NCBI RefSeq assembly: GCF_018638295.1
Contig: NZ_JABTTS010000030.1
Coordinates: 135,884-189,933, forward strand
Length of the DNA: 54,050 nt
Direction: 5' to 3'
Source: Streptomyces sp. CHD11
GTDB taxonomy: Bacteria > Actinomycetota > Actinomycetes > Streptomycetales > Streptomycetaceae
Positions 15,046 to 24,600 of the stretch are shown piece after piece. The first letter of the stretch is position 1, and each line of letters starts with the position of its first letter. The notes below the pieces were generated by a model. That model saw only the letters and a list, made by a program, of their open reading frames with translations, was not told the origin of the DNA and searched no databases. Both the position numbers and the translations under genes were made by a program.

Positions 15046-16517
15046 CCGGGCGGCGCGGAGCGGCCGGGCCGGTACGCCGTTTCCGCTCGCTCCCGATCCG
15101 TGCGCGGCTGTCCCTGCTGGTGGCGGCGGCGGTGGCGTTCGCGGTGGCGGCGGTCTCCGTGACCTGCTGGTTCATCGTGCAGGGGAAGCTGTACGACGAG
15201 ATCGACGACGATCTGCGGTCGTCGGTCCTCACCCTCCAGCGGGAGGAGTTCGAGCAGCTCACCCACACCTGTGTCCAGGAGCCGTCCGACACGGGCACCA
15301 TCGCCCCGCGCAGCAAGCAGTACGCCCAGCTGGTCGGCGCGGACGGCCGTGTCTGCGTGCTGCCCTACTCCGCGGCCGCGATCGCCGTCACGGACGGCGA
15401 CGAGGAGGTGGCCGCGCACCCGGACCCGGAGGAGGGTGTCTTCCGCAACGGCACCGACAGCGAGGGCCGGCCGGTGCGCGTGCTGACGACGGCCGTCGTC
15501 ATCGAGACCGGTCCGCTGGGCCGGGCCGTGGTCCAGGAGTACGCCTTCGCCGTCGCGGTGCCGCTCGACAACACCCGGTCCACACTCAACGAACTGGCCC
15601 TGCTCCTGCTGCTCGTCTCGGGAGTCGGCGTCCTCGGCTCCGCCGCCGCGGGTCTCGCCGTCGCCCGCGCCGGACTGCGCCCGGTCGACCGGCTCACCGA
15701 GGCCGTCGAGCACGTGGCCCGCACCGAGGATCTGGGCATCCGCATCCCCGTGGAGGACGACTCCGAGGACGAGATCGCCCGGCTCTCCCACTCCTTCAAC
15801 TCGATGACGTCCGCGCTCGCCAGCTCCCGCGATCTGCAGCAGCAGCTCATCGCGGACGCCGGCCACGAGCTGCGCACCCCCCTCACGTCCCTGCGCACCA
15901 ACATCGAACTCTTCAGCCGCAGCGAGGAGACGGGCCGCCCGCTGCCCGCCGAGGACCGCAAGGCCCTGCTGACCTCGGTCAAGGCACAGATGACCGAACT
16001 GGCCGCCCTCATCGGTGACCTGCAGGAGCTGTCCCGTCCGGACACCGATCCGCACGCCGGCCGCACCCAGATCGTCGCCTGGCACGACGCCGTCGAGTCG
16101 GCCCTGCGCCGCGCCCGGCTGCGCGGCCCGGAGCTGACCATCACGGCGGACCTTCACCCCTGGTACGTACGGGCGGAACCGGCCGCCCTGGAACGGGCGG
16201 TGGTCAACGTGCTCGACAACGCGGTGAAGTTCAGCCCGCCGGGCGGCACGGTCGAGGTCCGCCTCACCGGCGGCGTCCTCACCGTCCGCGACCACGGTCC
16301 CGGCATGCCCGCCGACGAACTCCCGTACGTCTTCGACCGCTTCTGGCGCTCTCCCGGCGCCCGCGCCCTCCCCGGCTCCGGCCTGGGCCTCTCCATCGTG
16401 GCGCGCACGGTCCACCAGGCCGGCGGCGAGGTCACCCTGGCCCCGGCCGAGGACACCGGCATGACCGCCACCATCCGCCTCCCGGGCGCCCCGACCCCGC
16501 CACCGGAGGCGCCGTGA
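15042..16517 (+). CDS. sensor histidine kinase (MprB-like)
   Basis: A 491-aa membrane kinase starting at a GTG that overlaps the regulator stop (GTGA). Order: TM1 (SLLVAAAVAFAVAAVSVTCWFIV, ~20-42), an extracytoplasmic sensor of ~130 aa with a Cys pair (LTHTCVQEP, GRVCVLPYS), TM2 (LALLLLLVSGVGVLGSAAAGLAVA), HAMP, HisKA with phospho-accepting His275 (DAGHELRTPLTSLRTN), and the ATPase with N box VVNVLDNAVKFSPPGG, DHGPGMP and GSGLGLSIVARTVHQAGG. It phosphorylates the adjacent regulator. The ligand is unknown. Confidence 0.9.
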   Translation: MTGRRGAAGPVRRFRSLPIRARLSLLVAAAVAFAVAAVSVTCWFIVQGKLYDEIDDDLRSSVLTLQREEFEQLTHTCVQEPSDTGTIAPRSKQYAQLVGADGRVCVLPYSAAAIAVTDGDEEVAAHPDPEEGVFRNGTDSEGRPVRVLTTAVVIETGPLGRAVVQEYAFAVAVPLDNTRSTLNELALLLLLVSGVGVLGSAAAGLAVARAGLRPVDRLTEAVEHVARTEDLGIRIPVEDDSEDEIARLSHSFNSMTSALASSRDLQQQLIADAGHELRTPLTSLRTNIELFSRSEETGRPLPAEDRKALLTSVKAQMTELAALIGDLQELSRPDTDPHAGRTQIVAWHDAVESALRRARLRGPELTITADLHPWYVRAEPAALERAVVNVLDNAVKFSPPGGTVEVRLTGGVLTVRDHGPGMPADELPYVFDRFWRSPGARALPGSGLGLSIVARTVHQAGGEVTLAPAEDTGMTATIRLPGAPTPPPEAP

Positions 16518-16556
16518 CCCGGCGGCGGCCCGGCGTCCCCGGGCCACCGGTGCGGC

Positions 16557-17240
16557 TCAGCCGGCCGGGGCCTCGTCGGGGTGGAGGGCGTCGAGGATGA
16601 GGGTGAGGCCGAAGGCGAACTCGTCGGCGTAGTCGTAGCCGGGCTTGAGCACCCGCTCGGTGGCCAGTTCGGTGAGGTGGGGGTAGGCGCCGGCGGGCAT
16701 CTCGCGCACCAGGGCACCGGCGACCTGTTCCATCTCCGCCGTGTCCCCGAACGGCATGGCCAGCTCCTGGAGGACGAATCCGTACAGGTAGCTGTCGATC
16801 ACCGAGAAGGCGTGCGCCGTCATCCCGACGGAGAAGCCCGCCGCGCGCAGCGCCCCGATGACCGCGTCGTGGTGACGCAGGGTCGCGGGGCCGGGCGTCG
16901 AGCGGGAATCCATGAGGCCGATGGCCCACGGATGGCGTCCGAGGACGGCGCGGGCGGAGTCCGCCCGGTGGCGCATCGCGCTCTTCCAGTCCGTGTCGCG
17001 CGGAGGCAGGTCGATCTCGCCGAACACCGCGTCCACCATGCCGTCGAGGATGTCCTCCCTGCCCGCCACGTGGTGGTAGAGCGACATCGCCTCGACCCCG
17101 AGCGGCTCGGCGATGGCCCGCATGGTGAGCGCGGCCGACCCCTTCTCGTCCGCCACCGCCACCGCCGTGCGGATCACGCGCTCGCGGCTGAGCGGGGTGC
17201 GCGCCGACGCCTTGCGCCGGCCCTTGCCTCCCTCGGGCAT
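16557..17240 (-). CDS. TetR/AcrR family transcriptional regulator
   Basis: A 227-aa repressor. The start at ATG 17240 is preferred because GGAG lies 11 bases before it with a normal spacing; a longer reading from 17264 adds NGRGRGR residues. Residues 18-65 are the helix-turn-helix (SRERVIRTAVAVADEKGSAAL, TMRAIAEPLGVEAMSLYHHV); the C-terminal ligand-binding part (HPWAIGLMDSR, DSYLYGFVLQEL, FAFGLTLILDAL) is of the TetR_C_1 type. It is divergent from an NAD(P)-binding oxidoreductase gene with a palindrome in between, so it very probably represses that gene and itself. The ligand is unknown. Confidence 0.88.
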   Translation of the reverse strand: MPEGGKGRRKASARTPLSRERVIRTAVAVADEKGSAALTMRAIAEPLGVEAMSLYHHVAGREDILDGMVDAVFGEIDLPPRDTDWKSAMRHRADSARAVLGRHPWAIGLMDSRSTPGPATLRHHDAVIGALRAAGFSVGMTAHAFSVIDSYLYGFVLQELAMPFGDTAEMEQVAGALVREMPAGAYPHLTELATERVLKPGYDYADEFAFGLTLILDALHPDEAPAG

Positions 17241-17263
17241 CCGCCCTCTCCCTCTCCCGTTCA

Positions 17264-17298
17264 TTGACCAACTTACGGCATAAGGCTACCTTGCCTTA
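17264..17298 (+). promoter_or_regulatory. promoter with embedded TetR-type operator
   Basis: TTGACC (17264-17269) and TACCTT (17287-17292) form a -35/-10 pair with 17-bp spacing directed at the oxidoreductase gene. The inverted repeat TAAGGC (17281-17286) / GCCTTA (17293-17298) flanks the -10 exactly, and half-site-like TAAGG recurs just downstream (17304-17308). Binding there would block polymerase. The regulator is inferred to be the divergent TetR protein. Confidence 0.7.
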
Positions 17299-17334
17299 CA
17301 TCATAAGGTCGGCGATCCGGCGGAGGGGACTGTC

Positions 17335-18042
<708 letters not shown>

Positions 18043-18088
18043 CGTCGTTCCGGGGCGGACTGTCGGTGTGCGGTGGTAGGTGTACCGG

Positions 18089-18547
18089 GTGAACACCGAC
18101 CACGCCGATCCGGCGGACCTGGCCGCGATACGAGCGGCGTTCGAGGGCACGGAAGGACGGGAGCCCGCGCTGGGGTGGGACGCCGTGCGCGCCTTCGAGG
18201 CCGAGCACGGTGTCGTGCTGCCCGAGCCCTACCGGACCTTCGTCGCCGAGATCGCGGACGGCTCGGCCTCCGGACCGCCGCACTACGGGCTGCTGCCGCT
18301 GGCCCGGCTGCCCGACGACTGGGACGGCGAGGAGGAGGTGGAGCGTGATCCCAGCCGGCCGTTCCCCCTGACGGAAGCCTGGCTGTGGGAGGAGGAACAG
18401 GCCGGCCCGCGTGTCGCGGCTGCCTTCCCTGTGGACAACGCGGGGCGGGCGGCCCGTATGCCGCGATGGACATGGCGCGGGGCCGGTACGAGGCGTGTCG
18501 ACGTCCTCGTACCGGCCCCGGCCGTGGCTGCTACTGCACGAGGGTGA
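18089..18547 (+). pseudogene. SMI1/KNR4 family protein, 3'-truncated
   Basis: An ORF of about 152 aa from GTG 18089 (GTG 18080 is also possible). Its N-terminal part is recognisable SMI1/KNR4: WDAVRAFEAEHGVVLPEPYRTFVAEIADGS, GPPHYGLLPLARLPDDW, DPSRPFPLTEAWLWEEE. After about residue 112 the usual second half (the LGTDGCGxxWxLVVTG-type core) is missing and is replaced by low-complexity sequence that runs into the terminator hairpin of the convergent 5'-nucleotidase gene; the ORF even overlaps that gene by 17 bases. Most likely a deletion remnant. SMI1/KNR4 proteins often act as immunity proteins or in toxin contexts, but no toxin gene is visible here. Confidence 0.6.
18481..18517 (-). terminator. 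perfect 13-bp hairpin terminator
   Basis: GGCCGGTACGAGG (18481-18493) pairs with CCTCGTACCGGCC (18505-18517) around an 11-base loop, 14 bases past the stop of the 5'-nucleotidase gene. It lies inside the reading frame of the truncated SMI1/KNR4 ORF. Confidence 0.8.
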
Positions 18548-20378
18548 TGCGGTCCGCCGCCGGCGGGGCGATCGGGGCCGCCGGGGTCGAGTTGGCGGTC
18601 AGGTACTGCTCGAGGGCCGTCAGGTCGTCCTCGCCGACCAGGTCGCCCGTGCCTTCGCCCAGGGTCGGGAAGCCGTCGCCGCCGCCCGCGAGGAAGCTGT
18701 TCGTCGCGACGCGGTAGGTGGCGGCCGGGTCGATCGCGGAACCGTCGAGCCTGATGGAGTCCGTGACCACGCGGTCCGCGCCCGACCGGGTCAGGTCCAG
18801 GGTGTAGGTCAGCCCGGACGAGATCTGGAGGATCTTCGGGGCCGCCTCGTTCGGGCCGCTGACCTGCTCCTTCAGCGCCTGGATCAGCTGGGCGCCGGTG
18901 AAGTCCTGGAGGTTCACCGTGTTGGCGAACGGCTGGACGGTGAAGCCCTCGGCGAAGGTGACCACGCCGTCGCCCTCGGAGCCACTGGCCTCGTGGGTGA
19001 GCGAGGCACGGATGCCGCCCGGGTTCATCAGCGCGAGGTCGGTCTCCGGGTCCAGGGTCCTGCCGTACTCCAGCTGGGCGTCGGCGATCAGGTCACCGAG
19101 CGGGGATTCCACGCCGTCGCGGACGATGTCGCCGGAGATGTAGCCGATCGGGCGGTTGCCGATGGGCGCGGCGAGGGTGTTCCACCGGTCGATCAGGCGG
19201 GTCATGTCGGGCGCCCTGGGGACGCCCCGGGTGACGACGTGGTTCGCGGACTTCACGGCCGTACGGGCGATGTCACCCGTCCGGCGGTCGTACGTCAGCG
19301 TGGTGTCCGTGTAGAGGCGGCCGAAGGACGCGGCCGAGGTGACCGTGCGCGGCTTGCCGGACGGGTCGGGGATGGTGCAGGCGTACGCCGCGTGGGTGTG
19401 GCCGGTGACCAGCGCGTCCACGTCCGGCGTGACGTTCTCGGCGATGTCCGCGATCGGGCCCGAGATGCCGTCGCCGGCGCCCGGGGAGTCGCAGTCGTAG
19501 TTGTAGGAGGAGGAGGCCGGGAAGCCGCCCTCGTGGATGAGCGCCACGATGGACCTCACGCCCTTGCGGCGCAGTTCCGCGGCGTACTTGTTGATCGTCT
19601 CGACCTCGTCCTTGAAGGACAGGCCCTTCACGCCCTCGGCGGAGACGATGTCCGGGGTGCCCTCGAGGGTGACGCCGATGAAGCCGACCCTGACGCCCTG
19701 CTGCTTCCACACCCAGTAGGGCTTGAGAAGGGGCTTCCTGGTCTTCTCGTCGAGGACGTTGGCCGCCAGGTACGGGAAGTCGGCGCCCTCGAACTTCTTG
19801 TCGGTGTAGCAGCCGTCCACCGGGTGGCAGCCGCCGTTCTGGAGGCGGCCCAGCTCGCGCGCGCCCTCGTCGAACTCGTGGTTGCCGACCGAGGTGACGT
19901 CCAGGTCGAGCCTGTTCAGCGCCTCGATGGTGGGCTCGTCGTGGAAGAGACCCGAGATCAGCGGGGACGCGCCGACCATGTCGCCGCCGGCCGCGGTGAT
20001 CGAGTAGCGGTTGCCCTTGCGGGCCTCGCGCAGGTGTGTGGCCAGGTACTCGACGCCGCCCGCGTCGATGGTCGTCGTCGTGCCGTCCGGCTGGAGTTCG
20101 GTGACCCGGCCGGAGGAGCCCGCCGGGGGTTCCAGGTTGCCGTGCAGGTCGTTGAAGGACAGCAGTTGCACGTCCTGGTAGCGGCCCGGCCGGTCGTGGT
20201 GGTGGCCGTGCGGCGTGCCCTTGCCCCCGTGGTGCTCGCCGGCGGTCGCCGACCCGGGCAGGGCGGCGGCGGCCAGCGCGCCGGCGGTGAGGACACCGGC
20301 GGCGGTCGCGAGAAGTCGGTTCGTACGGCGTCTGCGGCGCGGGTGGTTCGGGTGCTGCGCCGGGGATGTGGCTGGCAT
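18531..20378 (-). CDS. secreted bifunctional metallophosphatase/5'-nucleotidase
   Basis: A 615-aa UshA/YfkN-type enzyme that removes phosphate from nucleotides outside the cell. An Arg-rich n-region (HPRRRRRTNR) and hydrophobic segment (LLATAAGVLTAGALAAAALPGSATA) form an export signal, Tat-like (RRRRTNRLL) but not a perfect twin-Arg consensus. The metallophosphatase domain has LLSFNDLHGNLEP, GGDMVGASPLI, VGNHEFDEG and VTGHTHAAY; the C-terminal nucleotidase domain has MNPGGIRA and LAGGGDGFPTLGEG. The start was fixed at ATG 20378. It fits phosphate scavenging, but no PHO box was found in its upstream region. Confidence 0.9.
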   Translation of the reverse strand: MPATSPAQHPNHPRRRRRTNRLLATAAGVLTAGALAAAALPGSATAGEHHGGKGTPHGHHHDRPGRYQDVQLLSFNDLHGNLEPPAGSSGRVTELQPDGTTTTIDAGGVEYLATHLREARKGNRYSITAAGGDMVGASPLISGLFHDEPTIEALNRLDLDVTSVGNHEFDEGARELGRLQNGGCHPVDGCYTDKKFEGADFPYLAANVLDEKTRKPLLKPYWVWKQQGVRVGFIGVTLEGTPDIVSAEGVKGLSFKDEVETINKYAAELRRKGVRSIVALIHEGGFPASSSYNYDCDSPGAGDGISGPIADIAENVTPDVDALVTGHTHAAYACTIPDPSGKPRTVTSAASFGRLYTDTTLTYDRRTGDIARTAVKSANHVVTRGVPRAPDMTRLIDRWNTLAAPIGNRPIGYISGDIVRDGVESPLGDLIADAQLEYGRTLDPETDLALMNPGGIRASLTHEASGSEGDGVVTFAEGFTVQPFANTVNLQDFTGAQLIQALKEQVSGPNEAAPKILQISSGLTYTLDLTRSGADRVVTDSIRLDGSAIDPAATYRVATNSFLAGGGDGFPTLGEGTGDLVGEDDLTALEQYLTANSTPAAPIAPPAADRITLVQ

Positions 20379-20536
20379 ACGCCCCCCTGTGGGTCCGAGT
20401 GGGTACCGGCGCAGCCTAGAGTCAACGCGCGTAGCGCGACAGGCCATTCGGGGTTACATCCTGATGTGTTTTTCACCGACACCGTTGTCGTCCTTTGTGC
20501 GCCGCCCTTTCGCGCGATCCCCTTACCCTCGTACGC

Positions 20537-21463
20537 ATGACCAGCGACGACTTCGCACGGCCCGGCCGGCCCCGCTCCCTCCAGACCCACGCCGCGCTCT
20601 CTCCCGAGCAGACCGAGGCGGTGCTCGCCCTGCTCGCCGAGGCCGCCCGGACCGACGGTCAGCAGGCGGTGTCCGAACAGGGGCGGCTGCAACTGCGCGG
20701 CGGGGAGCGGGAAGGGGTCTCGCACCTGCTGCTCCACGTCGACGGCGAACTCGTCGGATACGCCCAGCTGGAGGACACCGATCCGGTGGAACCGCCGGCC
20801 GCCGAACTGGTCGTGCACCCCTCCCACCGGGGCCACGGACACGGGAGGGCCCTCGGCAACGCGCTGCTCGCCGCCTCCGGCAAGCGGCTGCGGGTGTGGG
20901 CGCACGGCGGTCACGCCGCCGCCCGGCATCTGGCGCAGGTGCTCGGACTGACGCTCTTCCGCGAACTGCGGCAGATGCGCCGCCCGCTGGCCGGCCTCGC
21001 CGGGCTCGAGCCGGAGCTGCCCAAGGGCGTGCGGGTCCGTACGTATCTGCCCGGCCGGGACGACGCGGCCTGGCTCGCGGTGAACGCCGCCGCCTTCGCC
21101 CACCACCCCGAGCAGGGTTCCCTCACCCAGCGCGACCTCGACGACCGCAAGGCCGAACCGTGGTTCGACCCCGAGGGGTTCTTCCTCGCGGAGCGGGACG
21201 GCCGCCTCGTCGGCTTCCACTGGACCAAGGCGCACGAGGCGGAGGGGCTGGGCGAGGTGTACGTCCTCGGCGTGAGCCCCGACGCCCAGGGCGGCGGCCT
21301 CGGCAAGTCCCTCACCACGATCGGGCTGCGGTATCTGGCGGGCAGGGGACTGCCGACGGCCATGCTCTACGTGGACGCCGACAACAAGGCGGCGGTGTCC
21401 GTCTACGAGCGGCTGGGGTTCGTCACCCACGAGACCGATCTGATGTACCGGACCGAGACCTGA
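20537..21463 (+). CDS. mshD: mycothiol synthase MshD
   Basis: A 308-aa tandem GNAT acetyltransferase catalysing the last step of mycothiol synthesis, acetylation of Cys-GlcN-Ins. The N-terminal GNAT half (VDGELVGYAQLEDTD, ELVVHPSHRGHGHGRALGNALL) and the C-terminal half (VLGVSPDAQGGGLGKSLTTIGLRYL, YVDADNKAAVSVYERLGFVTH) are both complete. RLRVWAHGGHAAARHLAQ and the end DLMYRTE are typical of MshD. ATG 20537 is 8 bases past a TACCCT -10-like element with no Shine-Dalgarno, so a leaderless transcript is possible. Its 3' end overlaps the convergent ABC membrane gene by 41 bases. Confidence 0.93.
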   Translation: MTSDDFARPGRPRSLQTHAALSPEQTEAVLALLAEAARTDGQQAVSEQGRLQLRGGEREGVSHLLLHVDGELVGYAQLEDTDPVEPPAAELVVHPSHRGHGHGRALGNALLAASGKRLRVWAHGGHAAARHLAQVLGLTLFRELRQMRRPLAGLAGLEPELPKGVRVRTYLPGRDDAAWLAVNAAAFAHHPEQGSLTQRDLDDRKAEPWFDPEGFFLAERDGRLVGFHWTKAHEAEGLGEVYVLGVSPDAQGGGLGKSLTTIGLRYLAGRGLPTAMLYVDADNKAAVSVYERLGFVTHETDLMYRTET

Positions 21464-22157
21464 GCCGACGGCGCGCCGAGCCCCGTACCGGCTCCGTCGC
21501 GGCCGCCGCCCCCGTCAGCAGCACGGCACACAGCAGCACCGTCCAGCGGTCGTGGGCGACCGCCCACCTGGGGTCGCCGGGGTCCACGAAGAGAGCCCAG
21601 CTGTCGGGGGACAGCAGCGGCGCCAGGACCGCGGAGGCGAGCAGGAACCCGGCGACCGCCTGCCCCGGCCGGACGCTGTCCCCGCGGTGCACCGCCAGCG
21701 CCGCCCCGGTCAGGGCGAGGGCCAGGATCGTCGCCGCCTCGACGGTCGTCCCGGCCACCGGGGGGCGTACCGGCTCCGGGACGGCGAGCAGGGACGCGGT
21801 CCACCACACGGCGGCGACCGGGACGAGGAGGGCGAGGCGCAGCCCGTGACGGAGGGCGCGCCTGGTGGGGACGGCCGCCGTGATCTGCCGGGCCGGATCG
21901 TCCAGCAGGAAGGCCGCCCCCAGGGCGAAGGCCACGGCGGCCGCCCGCAGGGCGATCAGCGCCGACCACGGGCTCGGCTCGTCGTCCGTCAGCCCCGGGT
22001 AGGCGGCGAGCGACAGGCCGAGACCGGCGGCCGTCGCGATCATCCGCCAGGGCATGGTCCGTACGACCGGCCGCAGCAGCTCCGACGCCGACTGCGTCAG
22101 CGGCACCGGGGGTCTGCCGCCGGCCGGCGGCCGGACGCTCACCGACTCCCCGATCAC
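21423..22157 (-). CDS. ABC transporter-associated polytopic membrane protein
   Basis: A 244-aa protein with about six hydrophobic segments (MIATAAGLGLSLAAYPG, ALIALRAAAVAFALGAAFLL, LALLVPVAAVWWTASLL, ILALALTGAALAVHRG, GFLLASAVLAPLLS, WTVLLCAVLLTGAAAA). The GTG start overlaps the upstream permease stop by 4 bases (GTGA, 22154-22157), which fixes the start. It is the last gene of the ATPase-permease-membrane unit and is probably the second permease or an accessory subunit. No family signature was recognised. Convergent with mshD, overlapping it by 41 bases. Confidence 0.72.
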   Translation of the reverse strand: MIGESVSVRPPAGGRPPVPLTQSASELLRPVVRTMPWRMIATAAGLGLSLAAYPGLTDDEPSPWSALIALRAAAVAFALGAAFLLDDPARQITAAVPTRRALRHGLRLALLVPVAAVWWTASLLAVPEPVRPPVAGTTVEAATILALALTGAALAVHRGDSVRPGQAVAGFLLASAVLAPLLSPDSWALFVDPGDPRWAVAHDRWTVLLCAVLLTGAAAATEPVRGSARRRLRSRSGTSDRSRG

Positions 22158-23674
22158 TCGCACTCGTCCTCCCCCTCCGGCGCGTCCACGCCCAGCACCC
22201 CCGCGACCCGCTCGGTCGTCACGCCCGGGGCGGTCAGCTCGGCCCAGCCGTCCTTCACCTTCGCCGCGACCTCGTCCCGGGGCTGTCCCAGCAGGTCCAC
22301 CACGAGTTCCGTGTGGGCGGTGGTCATCGACAGCGGCTCCGTCTGCGAGATGACGATCGCCGAGCCGGAGGCGCTGTCGTCCAGACGCACCCGCCGCAGA
22401 TCGGCCACCGGGTCGGGCCGGCCGGCGAGGCCCAGCCACATCACGGTGACGATCCGGCCGTCGCACATCTCGCCCAGCGCCTCCTCCCCGCCGGTGACCA
22501 GCACACCGGCGACGGTGACGGCGAACTCCGGGACCCGGCTGCCGCCCCACGACGTGCCGACGGTCACCTCGTCCGGCCGGGCGGACGGGGCGAGCGCGGC
22601 GTCTCCGTCCAGGCCGTAACGCGCCTCGATCCGCTGCCGTACGGTCAGCGGCCGGTCCCCGGCGCCGCCTCCTCCGGCGCGGGAGCGCACGTCGTCCACG
22701 ATCCCCGCCCAGTCGCCGGTACGCGGCCCCCACTCGGGGAAGGCGCAGTACGTGGTGCCGTCCCGTTCGACGCACTTCTGCGTCTTCTCCGGGGCGACGG
22801 TGGCCTGCTCGCGCGCCGCGGTCACCTCCTCCGGCACACCCCGGGACTGCCCCACCGCGCCGACCGTCGTCAGCGCCACCGCGCAGGCGACACACGCCTG
22901 GACGGTCCGCAGCCTGGCCCCGGAGACCAGCACCGCCAGCAGAGCCACGCTCAGGGCGAGGCCCGCGAGATAGAGGGCGTGCCAGCCGGCGGGGCGGCCG
23001 ATCAGGTCGGACGGGAGCGTGGCGACACTGTTCTCGCCGACCGACGGCACCAGCCACCGTGTCCAGCCCTCGCCGGTGGGCTCCGCCGCGAGCGCGAAGA
23101 AGAAGAGGAGGAAGACGATCAGCAGCGGGGCGGCGAGAGGTACGGGCAGCAACCGGCCCAGCAGTACGCCGAACCCGCCGAACAGCAGCACCGACAGCGG
23201 CCCGACCAGGAGTTCGCCCGGGGAGCCGTGCCCGACGGCGCCCGGCTTGAGCGCCTCCCGGGTGAACTGGGCGCCCACGCACAGCGCGACGAGCAGCGCC
23301 ACCGGCACGACGGACAGCAGATGCGCGACCGTACGGCGCCACGGCTGGACCATCAGCACGGACAGGTGCCGGTCGGTGTCGTGCCGGCGCGAGCGCAGCA
23401 CGGCCTGGTGCACGCTCAGCAGCACCGCCAGGCCGACGAGCTGCGGCCCGTTCTGGGTGGCCCGGTCGACGTCCTGCAGCGCGGGGAAACCGTCGTAGGC
23501 GTCGAGGGCCCGCCACCCGATCCAGGCGGCATAGACCCCGAACGCGACCAGCACGGGCACCCGGAGCAGAAGTCTGCGGGTCTCGAAACCGGCCAGGACG
23601 AACACGGCCGCCCAGGAGGCGCGGCGTCCGGTCGTCACCGTGGCGGGGGCGGGACGCTCCGTCGTCGTGGTCAT
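22154..23674 (-). CDS. ABC transporter permease-like membrane protein with C-terminal extracytoplasmic domain
   Basis: A 506-aa protein. About seven TM helices in residues 20-270 (AAVFVLAGFETRRLLLRVPVL, LVGLAVLLSVHQAVL, LLSVVPVALLVALCVGA, LLVGPLSVLLFGGFGVLLG, LIVFLLFFFALAAEP, ALYLAGLALSVALLAVLVSG, AVALTTVGAVG) resemble ABC-2 type permeases, followed by ~200 aa likely outside the membrane (CVERDGTTYCAFPEWGP holds a Cys pair). The ATG overlaps the ATPase stop (ATGA, 23671-23674). The substrate is unknown; bacitracin/lantibiotic-type self-protection exporters have similar gene order, but this is only an analogy. Confidence 0.78.
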   Translation of the reverse strand: MTTTTERPAPATVTTGRRASWAAVFVLAGFETRRLLLRVPVLVAFGVYAAWIGWRALDAYDGFPALQDVDRATQNGPQLVGLAVLLSVHQAVLRSRRHDTDRHLSVLMVQPWRRTVAHLLSVVPVALLVALCVGAQFTREALKPGAVGHGSPGELLVGPLSVLLFGGFGVLLGRLLPVPLAAPLLIVFLLFFFALAAEPTGEGWTRWLVPSVGENSVATLPSDLIGRPAGWHALYLAGLALSVALLAVLVSGARLRTVQACVACAVALTTVGAVGQSRGVPEEVTAAREQATVAPEKTQKCVERDGTTYCAFPEWGPRTGDWAGIVDDVRSRAGGGGAGDRPLTVRQRIEARYGLDGDAALAPSARPDEVTVGTSWGGSRVPEFAVTVAGVLVTGGEEALGEMCDGRIVTVMWLGLAGRPDPVADLRRVRLDDSASGSAIVISQTEPLSMTTAHTELVVDLLGQPRDEVAAKVKDGWAELTAPGVTTERVAGVLGVDAPEGEDECE

Positions 23675-24531
23675 GCCGTCACCGCCGCGCTCGTGCCGTC
23701 GAGGGTCAGCAGGTAGCCGTCCTCCAGAGTGGGTTCGACCAGGTCGGCGCCGGTGGGCGGGTCGCCCACGTTGCGGAAGGTGCCCGTCCCGGTGCGCCAT
23801 CCGGCCTTCGCGCCCGCGTCCCGCCCGGCGCTGCTCCACACCCGTCCGGCGGCCTGCGCGGTCAGCTCGGCGGGGGTGCCGTCGAAGCGGACGGTGCCGT
23901 CGGCCAGGACCACCACCCGGTTGCAGAGCATCGCCACGTCCTCCGTCTGGTGCGTGGACAGCAGCACCGTACGGTCCTCCCCGGCCCGCGCGATCAGCTC
24001 ACGGAAGCGCATGCGCTGTTCGGGGTCGAGTCCGACGGTCGGCTCGTCGAGGACGACGAACCCGGGGTCCCCGACGAGCGCGGCCGCGAGCGCCACCCGC
24101 TGCCGCATTCCGCCGGACAGCTTCTTGATGCGCTTGCCGCGTACGTCGGCGAGCCCGGCCTCGTCGAGCGCCCGCCGCACCTCACGGTGCCGGGCGGCGC
24201 GGTCGGTGAGCTCCTTGAGGATCGCCACGTAGTCGACGAACTCGAAGGCGGTGAAGTCGGGGTGGAAGCCGGGGGTCTGCGGCAGGTAGCCGAGGTGGCG
24301 CCGCACCTCCTGCCGGCCGCGCGAGGTGGCGGGGTCGTGCCCGAGCACGGTGAACGCGCCCCGGTCTGCCGGTACGGCGGTGGCGAGCACCCGCAGCAGC
24401 GTCGTCTTGCCGGCCCCGTTGGGCCCGAGCAGCCCCGTGACACCGGTGGACAGGCTGAGTGAGACGTCGTCGAGGGCGCGGGTGCGTCCGTAGTGGAGGC
24501 TCAGCCCGGAGGCGGAGACAGTGGCGGTCAT
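23671..24531 (-). CDS. ABC transporter ATP-binding protein
   Basis: A 286-aa ATPase. Walker A GPNGAGKTTLLRVLA (about 37-51), Q-loop YLPQTPGF, signature LSGGMRQRVALAAALVG, Walker B GFVVLDEPTVGLDPEQR and switch His in LLSTHQTEDV are all intact. It belongs to the CcmA/DRR-type exporter ATPases. The start ATG 24531 was chosen because upstream residues are non-conserved. It is followed by two coupled membrane genes, so the three form an exporter. It lies downstream of the ECF sigma/anti-sigma genes on the same strand, separated by a 39-bp tandem repeat array. Confidence 0.9.
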   Translation of the reverse strand: MTATVSASGLSLHYGRTRALDDVSLSLSTGVTGLLGPNGAGKTTLLRVLATAVPADRGAFTVLGHDPATSRGRQEVRRHLGYLPQTPGFHPDFTAFEFVDYVAILKELTDRAARHREVRRALDEAGLADVRGKRIKKLSGGMRQRVALAAALVGDPGFVVLDEPTVGLDPEQRMRFRELIARAGEDRTVLLSTHQTEDVAMLCNRVVVLADGTVRFDGTPAELTAQAAGRVWSSAGRDAGAKAGWRTGTGTFRNVGDPPTGADLVEPTLEDGYLLTLDGTSAAVTA

Positions 24532-24600
24532 ACGGAACTCCGTACAGGTAGAGGGGAGTCGAACGGGCGGAAGCGGTGGCGGGGCGGTGACGTGCACCGC

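Noticed and set aside
20215..21849. Plus-strand ORF of 544 codons overlapping mshD
   Set aside because: Shadow frame; Arg/Ala/Pro-rich product without motifs, whereas mshD in another frame shows two GNAT domains.
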